Of a DNA stretch of 64,000 nt, positions 46,801 to 53,054 are shown in pieces; the stretch's first letter is position 1; every line of letters starts with the position of its first letter. Where the stretch lies: NCBI GenBank assembly GCA_037439425.1, contig JBBIWA010000005.1, forward strand, positions 1 through 64,000, written 5' to 3'. The notes under the pieces are model-generated. The model was not told the DNA's origin and searched no databases. It saw only the letters and a program-made list of their open reading frames with translations. Source of the stretch: JBBIWA01 sp037439425. Its GTDB lineage: Bacteria; Acidobacteriota; Blastocatellia; RBC074. The position numbers and the translations under genes were made by a program.

Positions 46801-47530
46801 GATGACCCGCGCCGGAGCCTCAAGCGCGCCGGAGAGATTTCTCGGCCTCGGCAACCCGCGTTTCAATCGCCAGCGTTTCCCCAACCTGCGCGCACTGCTA
46901 TGGGCGGATGAAGAGGTCGCCCGTGCACAGGCCTTTTATGGAAAGACCCAGGTCCTCAATCGTGAACGCGCTACTGAGAGCGCAATCACCCGCCGGATGG
47001 GAGCGTATGAGATTGTTCATCTGGCCACGCACATCCTGATTGATGAACGATCTCCGCTGCTCTCTGCAATCGTTTTAGCGGATGAGGGTGACCGCGCCAG
47101 CGAAGACCATATGCCCGGCGGGATTGTTTTCGACGGTGCACTTCGGGCTTATGAGATTTATCATCTGAAGCTCCAGCGAACGCCCTTGATCATTCTCTCC
47201 GGCTGCCGGTCGGGAGTTGGGAACTATCCTCACGGTGAAGGGCTGAGCAGCCTGGTGCAGGCTTTTTTGACGGCGGGAGCCCCGACTGTGATTGCCAGTC
47301 TGTGGGATGTAGATGATGAGAGCGCAGCCAAGCTCATGGAAGCATTTCACTATCATCATCGCGTGAAGAAGCAAGCTTTCGGTTCAGCCCTGCGCCAGGC
47401 GCAAATTTCGCTCATCCAAGCTGCGGATGCGAAATGGATACATCCCTACTATTGGGCCACTTTCTTTATTACGGGCAATGGCTTAGCCGGAAGCTCCGTG
47501 TCAGTAGTCCAAGCATCAGCGCGGGCTTGA
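43820..47530 (+). CDS. Anti-sigma zinc-finger / TPR / CHAT protease fusion protein
   Basis: A 1236-residue protein. The N-terminus is an anti-sigma zinc finger (HX3CX2C: His36, Cys40, Cys43, in EEHCIACEACRAKF), followed by a membrane segment near 135-165 (ALAATVVITLALISYF). TPR repeats occupy about 200-880 (for example ARHNLGRLYLLLGESDRAEE and GRLGLTYGKLGRYEEAVRHL). The C-terminal CHAT domain, a caspase-like peptidase, has the catalytic His1071 (VHLATH) and Cys1129 (LSGCRSG), then the typical GEGLSSLVQAFLTAGAPTVI and ASLWDVDD. The start is the GTG at 43820 with AGGAGG ahead. It probably holds the upstream sigma factor at the membrane, with the TPRs and protease sensing a signal; the orientation of the domains across the membrane is inferred only. 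Confidence 0.88.
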   Translation: MRNGNISDGGHPADQLLAAYVVGQCSPGEKEEVEEHCIACEACRAKFALLLRVICAQESKEERHYLESLLPPAQQAANRARQQIRARGTLSLPDAVPEAVTTGQSDSNRLASSEQRLPGRYAARYFWAGGRGRLPYLPHALAATVVITLALISYFTPFGRSLLLVSSPAERGLEAARRAYRNSRSLEARVTGGFAYQPFKEKRSPAETIDIDQDQLRYALSELTRAVASRPTATARHNLGRLYLLLGESDRAEEQLTLALKDEPRNAKLHADLAVLYYERSKYADPLPLLTKAIEHDQAAIELDPELAEAWFNRALCYERMALLTEAQASWERYLELDADSPWATEARERLKKLRARIDQSANLDEHTQAQFLAAEAAGDEETMRHLISEQFVVLYDFATGRLFDEYLAAASTGETARAGERLKTLTRIAQLAKEKGDHFIADMVEFAARGSPAIKKRLQEIRHLLRQADQEFALGAYDAALARYSSARRAAEHIGDRCHAEVAILGLARFFNPRTDSRARAALRKQLIANAGHRRHRRLQAQTLLASANAYGALLQHSRNLELCLQAASIAQELGDPETLINSLRLAGSAYILTGDYERAMRKTFEAVSLLRNHSVTPLRAAQAYHEVWEALFHAGNFPAAADYQREAVRVAERSGNTMVQASLIGRLGLTYGKLGRYEEAVRHLNDAIVRAETISDQLARLLLQADLYTSLGDFYLHQNKTGQAIAAYRRALETIGERGNLFYLVAIHEGLAAAYLAQNRWTEAETELQAGIALAEQGRLQIADAHSRSAFLTSKQNIYRAMVDLQFTKPDPGRAFNYAEISKSRGLLDALSGQRALQWSDGQLALILSRSARPLTLEQVQRALPEDVQLVEYLSTEKRLIIWLITRDEVIPASVPISSDQLHRLVTDYFAELQLRRDLESLNRRAAELYDLLISPIAARLDPNRMLCLIPDGALHKLPFAALVSPVTRRYLIEDFALTINPSASVLVQALEMTRAGASSAPERFLGLGNPRFNRQRFPNLRALLWADEEVARAQAFYGKTQVLNRERATESAITRRMGAYEIVHLATHILIDERSPLLSAIVLADEGDRASEDHMPGGIVFDGALRAYEIYHLKLQRTPLIILSGCRSGVGNYPHGEGLSSLVQAFLTAGAPTVIASLWDVDDESAAKLMEAFHYHHRVKKQAFGSALRQAQISLIQAADAKWIHPYYWATFFITGNGLAGSSVSVVQASARA

Positions 47531-47714
47531 TTTCAGTCCTTCGGGCTACTGACACGCGGCTGTCTTCTGCCGAAGTACTTATCAGGCATCCTCAGCCAAG
47601 CACAGGTAAATTCCCATCTTGACATAGAGCCTTGAGTCCAGCCTTGCCGGGAGCGTCGCCTCACGACTTGGAAAGTTAATCGAATGTTGCCTGTTTGGGG
47701 CGCGTAACCGGCCC

Positions 47715-48145
47715 TCAGGCGGGCAGCAGAACCTGCAAGATCGCCTCGCAGCTTCGTCCCTGAGCAAAGAGTCCTTGTGCGAATTGAAGCACCCTGGCTA
47801 AAGCTTTGCACCCGATCGTGTAGACCTTCTGATCGACTGTCGCCTTTTCATCGGCCAACTCAAACCTTTCAGATGGTTGCGCCTCTACCAGCTGCCAGTT
47901 GAACCGATGACTGCGCTACGCAACTCAATCGGGAGTGGCGTTTGAGGGCTTCTCACTTGGGCAGCTCGCGCTGATTCACACCCGGTCACCTGCTTGCTGA
48001 ACTCGTGAAAGACTTCCGCTGGCCAGCGATCATTCCACGTCTCGATCACGCGCCTGCTCTCCCAGTCAACGCATCTGACAATTACCCCATCGCTTGCGTC
48101 CATATCTCTTCAGACGCACTACCTTCGTGAGCGCCCAATCTTGAG
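47715..48145 (-). mobile_element. C-terminal remnant of a DDE transposase
   Basis: On the minus strand, pieces of one transposase C-terminus appear in order: KVVRLKRYGRKRWG (near 48135-48090), RRVIETWNDRWPAEVFHEFS with KQVTGCESA (about 48060-47985), then in another frame ATVDQKVYTIGCKALARVLQ, FAQGLFAQG and EAILQVLLPA ending at a TGA (47715-47717). The RWPxEVF segment carries the catalytic glutamate of the DDE fold. At least two frameshifts separate the pieces and the N-terminal two-thirds are absent. The family looks like IS701/IS4-related. Inactive. Confidence 0.75.
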
Positions 48146-48284
48146 AGTTTCTAGCTCCGTGAGGAGCAGCCTGTTTATAGCGGGCAGCATTACACGTTTT
48201 TCAGCTCCGTTAGGAGCGACCTGTTTATATCACGCAGCATCGCACGTTTTTCAGCTCCGGTCAGGAGCGGCCTGTTTATGGACG
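48145..48284. repeat. Dispersed repeat family C, copy 2
   Basis: Three GCTCCGTNAGGAGC-type palindromes (48154, 48202, 48256) with the conserved spacer GCACGTTTTTCAGCTCCG. The first 80 bases match 687-766. It adjoins the transposase remnant directly. Confidence 0.8.
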
Positions 48285-48735
48285 ACTCCTCAGTATTGAA
48301 CGCCAGGAGTTTGAGTGCCGGCCGTCTTGGCCCCGTCAATTGGCTGGTCGGACTCACTCTCTATATTGGACGGAGGTGGGGTGAATGTCTGAACGAAAAC
48401 GATGGCGCCCACTTTCAGTGTGGCCGTGCGGCGGTTGCTGCATCCCTCCTCTTGGGTGAAGCAGAACTTAACCGACTAGCTCCGCTCTAACTTTTCAAGT
48501 CGTGTCGCTTGCCTACCAGAAGTTCCCGCCTTTACTGCCACTCACTCAGAGCCAAGACCTGGCGTTTTTGTCTGGAATTTAACCTTCATTCTCAATTTCC
48601 AGTAGGAGTGTGAGTGCAGCGCTTGAAGTCTCTCATCGCACATCACGCACGCTGCAAACGCACGTCATGGCCAATCATTGAGCCATCAATCACTTTCCCA
48701 GGAGTTGTCGTCAGTGGCAACGCCCTAAAAACAAT

Positions 48736-48845
48736 GAAAACGCCCTGGGTGCGCACGCATCCTGCCTGCTCGTCTTCAGTAAGCGAGCCGTGGTCGGAGA
48801 GCGAGGCACGCTGGAAACGTGCGTACCCAGGATTTTCCTAGGAGG
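48736..48845 (+). repeat. Dispersed repeat family A upstream of the 253-residue protein gene, supplying its ribosome-binding site
   Basis: Left end GAAAACGCCCTGGGTGCGCA with CGCATCCTGCC, right end GGCACGCTGGAAACGTGCGT with ACCCAGGATTTTCC. AGGAGG (48840-48845) is 5 bases before the ATG at 48851. Confidence 0.8.
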
Positions 48846-48850
48846 AACCT

Positions 48851-49612
48851 ATGAGTACCATCCGGTTCACTTTTGAAGACCTGTGCGCCTTTTTCACCAG
48901 GTATCGGTCACGTCTCATGGTGGGGATGATCGAGACTGAAGGCGAGGCGCCTGAGAACGTCCACCAGCCGCGCATCACCATCCGGCAGAACGGTGAGATC
49001 AAACGCGAGTATCGAGGTTTTGCGGAGGTCAACGGTGACATCTTCTTCGATGTCTATCCGAAGGGCAAGCCCCTCAGCCGTTCCACCCTTCACTCTACGC
49101 GCCATCCTCACCAGCGCTTTGGCCTGTTCGTTGATATCGAGAAGGACCTCTATCCGGGCCAGACCCTCCACCCTGATGCACAACTGTGTCGGGCCCGGCT
49201 GCACTTTAGAAACGGAGAACTCTACCCGCTTAATCGTCTCGACAACGTTCGCTTCGCTGACGCGGAGACAAATCAACCGTGTCCGCAAGGGCCATTGTCA
49301 GTGGCGAGCAAGGTTGGGCTCAAGGTGGAGGTCGAAGAAGGCGGCTATGCAGTGCTGCACTTTAGCGGCGAGACGGAAGATTTCGTCTTCAAGGGCGGGC
49401 AAGATTATGAAGTTGAGGTTATAAACCAGGCAGAGGCGATCCAGTTTGACCACTTCCGTTATTTCTACAACATCGTGCAACCCAAACCTGAACAGAAGTG
49501 GATCCCCGTTTCGGCGCAGAGCCTTGAACTGCCAGTACCAAAAAGTGCGGGTCGTCCCATCTGCTTAATAGGGGCCTTCGGCAAGGCTGATTACATCTTC
49601 CCTCGCAGCTAA
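48851..49612 (+). CDS. Hypothetical protein with a predicted beta-rich fold
   Basis: A 253-residue protein not assigned to a named family. The N-terminus reads STIRFTFEDLCAFFTRYRSR, then LMVGMIETEG and VHQPRITI. This IxFxxLCxF...LxVxxxx...HxP layout recalls uncharacterised proteins that sit near CHAT or caspase-like genes in soil bacteria; this is memory of a pattern, not a search. No signal peptide, membrane segment or catalytic motif is visible; the sequence is rich in predicted beta strands (GYAVLHFSGETEDFVF). The ribosome-binding site comes from a family A repeat, as for the CHAT gene 1.3 kb upstream. It could be a partner or substrate of the CHAT protein, but this is inference. Confidence 0.6.
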   Translation: MSTIRFTFEDLCAFFTRYRSRLMVGMIETEGEAPENVHQPRITIRQNGEIKREYRGFAEVNGDIFFDVYPKGKPLSRSTLHSTRHPHQRFGLFVDIEKDLYPGQTLHPDAQLCRARLHFRNGELYPLNRLDNVRFADAETNQPCPQGPLSVASKVGLKVEVEEGGYAVLHFSGETEDFVFKGGQDYEVEVINQAEAIQFDHFRYFYNIVQPKPEQKWIPVSAQSLELPVPKSAGRPICLIGAFGKADYIFPRS

Positions 49613-49710
49613 ATCCACACATTAAGGGTCGCTCTCAGCCGTAATCAGTGACGATTCTCTCCTCGTCACCTGAAAGTAACGGGAGCAGTAGCGACCAGCC
49701 AAACCAACCG

Positions 49711-49767
49711 CCGAGGCGTTACAGGCGTAGGGGAGATTTCAATCCCTCAATGCCTGTGGCGCCTCGG
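49711..49767. repeat. 57-base inverted repeat upstream of the M91-like gene
   Basis: CCGAGGCG (49711-49718) pairs with CGCCTCGG (49760-49767), continuing inward with ACAGGC / GCCTGT and GGGGA / TCCC. It lies 97 bases after the previous stop and could terminate that transcript or be a small mobile palindrome. Confidence 0.55.
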
Positions 49768-49863
49768 TGATTTGATTAGCGAAGCTTGATCTTCCCACCA
49801 CGCCAAGTCAGTGCCGCGAGCGGTACTTTTAAACTCTGCCTCTGCCTTCCTTGCATCAATCAA

Positions 49864-50595
49864 ATGCTTGATGAAGCTTCGTGGCGGCCCCGCACTCATT
49901 ATGCCCAGAAGATTGTCGAACAACTCCCTGGCAAGGAGCTAAGCAGGCTTCCGGTGGAGATTCGCGTCCGGCTACAAGATCAGTTGAGCCGCAGCTTTCT
50001 CTCGACCGCTAATCAGCAAGCCATTGCTGAAATTTTGATGGCCGGGCTGATAGAGTTCGAGTATCAGCGGGGGATAATCATCAAAGGCACACCGGATTTT
50101 GTCGCTCAGACAAGGTTGCATCTGGCGAATATAGCGAACACCTCGATGGGCAAAAGGTTGCTGCAAAGTCTTTCTGCCGGCGGTAAGAAAGTTACGATCG
50201 TTCCAACTTCGGGAATGAACGAGGCGCTGCCTGACTATTATCCGGGCGCTCTGGCTAAGGGAACAGTACTCAGATGGAAAGATAGCTCTGGCAGGGTGAG
50301 GTCAATCAAGGGCCGGGGAACAGGTTCAGATACAACGATCAAATATAACCCCCGTCATCTGCGCCTTGGGTCGGCCGAGGCCTGGCAACAGCCGCCAGCA
50401 GGGATCTGGCTCGCCCATGAATTGATCCATGCCAGTGACGCAGCTCGTGGAATAATGGATCCGGAAGAAGTGGATGGTGTCCGAAATTATGAGCGCCAGG
50501 CTATCGGATTGCCACCCTATGATCAAAAAGACTTCACTGAAAATAAGTTGCGACTTGAGTGGAGGGACCCGCAACCAGCCCGCCCTCGCTATTAA
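49864..50595 (+). CDS. M91-like (NleD-type) zinc metalloprotease
   Basis: A 243-residue protein, counting from the ATG at 49864; a TTG at 49786 would add 26 residues. The zinc motif is H185-E-L-I-H189 in GIWLAHELIHASDAARG, with E210 (NYERQAIGLP) as the likely third ligand and TENKLR plus a closing R-PRY near the end. HELIHA, a later E-rich segment, then TEN-LR is the pattern of peptidase family M91, whose founding member NleD is a secreted effector of pathogenic E. coli that cleaves host kinases. Here it is free-standing, not joined to an Rhs or other toxin-delivery domain, and has no signal peptide. The N-terminal half matches nothing known to me. Target unknown. Confidence 0.65.
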   Translation: MLDEASWRPRTHYAQKIVEQLPGKELSRLPVEIRVRLQDQLSRSFLSTANQQAIAEILMAGLIEFEYQRGIIIKGTPDFVAQTRLHLANIANTSMGKRLLQSLSAGGKKVTIVPTSGMNEALPDYYPGALAKGTVLRWKDSSGRVRSIKGRGTGSDTTIKYNPRHLRLGSAEAWQQPPAGIWLAHELIHASDAARGIMDPEEVDGVRNYERQAIGLPPYDQKDFTENKLRLEWRDPQPARPRY

Positions 50596-50932
50596 AAAGA
50601 CTTTTTCGCCCTGCTTGCCCTTTTTGCTTCCCTTCCACGCTTCCCAAATCACATGCAGGGGACCGAGGAGCACTCCGCTGGCGCTAGAAGTGGTTTATGA
50701 CAGGCTGCGACAGCGCAAAGAGACCAGGCTCCTGCTCTAATCTCCTGAAATCGAAAATTAATTTTCAGGACATAGGTAATTTCAGCAACGAAATGCGTCT
50801 ATTTATAGTGGGCCACCAAAATTGGGCGGGGTAGTCTGTAATCTATAAAAAAGCGGGCGCGGCCTGAGCAAGGTGGCTACAGCAGGTGCGTCCGCTTTCC
50901 TGTTGTTCCTGAACATACGGAAGGTGAAAACA
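50596..50932. promoter_or_regulatory. Regulatory region of the response regulator gene
   Basis: A possible promoter, TTGGGC (50822-50827), a 16-base spacer and TATAAA (50844-50849), precedes the response regulator. An 8-bp inverted repeat, TCCTGAAA / TTTCAGGA (50743-50770), lies upstream and could be an operator. Downstream, AAGCGGGCGC and GCGTCCGCTTT (about 50850-50900) can pair across 30 bases in the leader RNA. Confidence 0.4.
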
Positions 50933-51301
50933 ATGGTCCGTATTTTAGTTGTCGAGGACGAGGCTGTGATTCGGGCCTGGCTCGCACAGGTCCTACGTCA
51001 TGCAGACTTCGAGGTCCAGGAAGCACGCAACGGCACTGAGGCCCTCCGGCTGCATCAGGCACAGCCCTTCGACCTGGTGATTACCGAGATTGTAATGCCA
51101 GACAAAGAAGGGTTAGAACTCATCAGGGAGCTGCACCAAGAAACCCCAGAGACGAAGATCATTGCCATCTCTGGCAGCGAACGGCCCGGCATAAGCACTT
51201 ACCTGAAGATAGCCAAGATGTTCGGCGCCGCCGAGGTCCTGGTCAAACCCTTTTCCGAGCAAGAACTCTTAACCACGGTCCACCAGGTGCTGGGAGCGTA
51301 A
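50933..51301 (+). CDS. Single-domain response regulator with Glu in place of the phospho-acceptor Asp
   Basis: A 122-residue receiver domain alone. The acidic pocket (VVEDE, E8 and D9), the Thr/Ser in IIAISGS and the conserved lysine in VLVKPFSE are present. The site that should hold the phosphorylated aspartate is E52 (FDLVITEIVMPDKEGLEL), one residue before the usual hydrophobic-x-M-P. Related proteins have DLVITDI there. A glutamate often mimics the phosphorylated state, so this protein may be permanently active or regulated otherwise. The ATG at 50933 has AAGGTGAAAA upstream. It lies 40 bases before the hybrid kinase gene, same strand, so a joint pathway is likely. Confidence 0.85.
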   Translation: MVRILVVEDEAVIRAWLAQVLRHADFEVQEARNGTEALRLHQAQPFDLVITEIVMPDKEGLELIRELHQETPETKIIAISGSERPGISTYLKIAKMFGAAEVLVKPFSEQELLTTVHQVLGA

Positions 51302-51341
51302 AAACACACAAGCGCCACAGCAAGGCATTGCTCATTTAAAG

Positions 51342-52964
51342 ATGAGGCATCAAGCGGGCGATTTACGACGGTTCCGGTTGCTCCACTATGGTGTCGCCGT
51401 CTTGACTGTGGCGGCGGCGCTGCTGCTTCAGCTAGCGCTTCAGCCGCTGATGGAGCGAGAGAGTTTCCTGCTCTTCTTTGTGGCCGTCGTGATCGTCGCC
51501 TGGTATGGCGGCCAGGGTCCGGGTCTGTTAGCAACTATCCTGGCTGCGCTGGTGATCAAATTTATAGAGCCGGACTACTGGCTGGAGTGGGATCTGGCCA
51601 GCATCACCAAGTTAGGCATCTTCATAGTAGCGGGATTGCTGATCAGCTTGCTCAGCGCCTCGCGCAAGCGGGCAGCAGAATCACTGCGCCAGGCGCGCGA
51701 CGAACTGGAGAGGCAGGTGCAGGAACGGACCGCAGAGTTGGCCCGCGCCAATGAGGCTTGGCAGCTGGAAATCGCTGAGCGCAAACGCCTCGAAGAGCAG
51801 CTTCTGCAAGCGCAGAAGATGGAGACAATCGGACGGCTGGCTGGAGGCATTGCGCACGACTTCAACAACTTGCTGACTGCGATCATCGGCTACAGCAGTA
51901 TCCTTCTCCGTCATTGCAGCCAGGACCATCCTTTGCGCGCAGAGATCGAGGAGATTGAAAAGGCCGGGCAACGCGCCGCAGCGCTGACCAGTCAACTCCT
52001 GAGCTTCAGTCGCAAGCAGGTGCTGCAACCGAGGGTGGTGGACCTCAACTCTGTCGTCACCAACCTTGAGCGCATGCTGCGCCGTTTAATTGGCGAGGAT
52101 GTGGAACTGGTGACAGTTCTCAAACCGGAGCTGGGACGGGTGAGAGTTGATCCAGGGCAAATCGAACAGGTCATCATGAACCTGGCCGTCAATGCCCGCG
52201 ATGCGATGCCGGCAGGCGGCAAGCTCACGATTGAGACCGACAACGTTGAGCTCGATGAGCACTATGCTCGTGAACATGTGAGCGTCCGTCCAGGCCCTTA
52301 TGTGATGTTGGCCGTCAGTGATACTGGATGTGGGATGGACAAAGAAACCCAGGCCCACATCTTTGAACCATTCTTCACCACAAAGGAGCGAGGCAAAGGA
52401 ACCGGGCTGGGTTTGGCGACAGTCTATGGCATCGTCAAGCAGAGTGGCGGCAACATCTGGGTCTATAGCGAGCCGGGGCAGGGCACGACCTTCAAGCTCT
52501 ACTTTCCTTGCGTTGCCGGGCAAGCAGAGATGCTTACTCAGAAGACTGAATCCGTAAGCCAGTTGCGTGGAACGGAGACCATCCTTCTGGTCGAAGATGA
52601 CCAGCAGGTGCAGAGCCTGGCAGCTCGTGTCCTGCGCGAGCAAGGCTACAAGGTGTTGGAGACATCAAATGGTAAAGAAGCGCTGCACCTGGCGGCGCAC
52701 TACCTGGCAGAGATTCATCTGGTGCTGACCGACGTGGTTATGCCTGGCATGAGTGGTCGCGTATTGGTTGATCACCTGAAGAGTCTGCGCCCTGAGTTGA
52801 GGGTGCTCTACCTCTCTGGCTACACGGATGACACCATAGTTCATCACAGGGTGCTGGATCCCGGTGCATCTTTTCTCCAGAAACCCTTCACGCCGCAAGG
52901 CCTGGCGCGCAAGGTGCGCGAAGTGTTGGGTGAAGCAAAACGGGCATCCTCGCGATGCCCGTAA
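51342..52964 (+). CDS. Hybrid sensor histidine kinase with C-terminal receiver
   Basis: A 540-residue membrane kinase. Three or four transmembrane helices at about 15-105, DUF4118-like, have no sizeable extracellular domain. A coiled coil (about 110-155) leads to HisKA with H172 (AGGIAHDFNNLLTAIIGY). The HATPase domain (about 280-395) has NLAVNARDAMPAGG (N box), DTGCGM, FFTTKERGKGTGLGL and GQGTTFKLYFP. A receiver follows (about 415-535) with D464 in VLTDVVMPG and lysine in FLQKPFTPQG. It probably autophosphorylates H172 and passes phosphate to D464 or to other regulators. The Glu52 receiver next door cannot accept it in the normal way. No clear ribosome-binding site precedes the ATG at 51342. 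Confidence 0.92.
   Translation: MRHQAGDLRRFRLLHYGVAVLTVAAALLLQLALQPLMERESFLLFFVAVVIVAWYGGQGPGLLATILAALVIKFIEPDYWLEWDLASITKLGIFIVAGLLISLLSASRKRAAESLRQARDELERQVQERTAELARANEAWQLEIAERKRLEEQLLQAQKMETIGRLAGGIAHDFNNLLTAIIGYSSILLRHCSQDHPLRAEIEEIEKAGQRAAALTSQLLSFSRKQVLQPRVVDLNSVVTNLERMLRRLIGEDVELVTVLKPELGRVRVDPGQIEQVIMNLAVNARDAMPAGGKLTIETDNVELDEHYAREHVSVRPGPYVMLAVSDTGCGMDKETQAHIFEPFFTTKERGKGTGLGLATVYGIVKQSGGNIWVYSEPGQGTTFKLYFPCVAGQAEMLTQKTESVSQLRGTETILLVEDDQQVQSLAARVLREQGYKVLETSNGKEALHLAAHYLAEIHLVLTDVVMPGMSGRVLVDHLKSLRPELRVLYLSGYTDDTIVHHRVLDPGASFLQKPFTPQGLARKVREVLGEAKRASSRCP
52936..52962 (-). terminator. Terminator of tRNA-Lys nested in the kinase 3' end
   Basis: ACGGGCATC (52940-52948) pairs perfectly with GATGCCCGT (52954-52962) across a 5-base loop. 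On the minus strand it is followed by TTTTGC, fitting a rho-independent terminator 20 bases after the tRNA. The last stem base is the first base of the kinase stop codon. Confidence 0.7.
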
Positions 52965-52981
52965 CTGATTGACTTTAAAAG

Positions 52982-53054
<73 letters not shown>

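Larger units (their letters stand above)
47531..48850. other. 1.3-kb region without intact genes
   Basis: Holds a transposase remnant (47715-48145), a family C repeat (48145-48284), about 450 bases without recognisable content (48285-48735) and a family A repeat (48736-48845). Frames at 48278-48490 and 48614-48841 have no family resemblance and are left out. Confidence 0.6.

Noticed and set aside
48278..48490. Open frame after family C repeat
   Set aside because: No ribosome-binding site or family resemblance; its start lies in the repeat.
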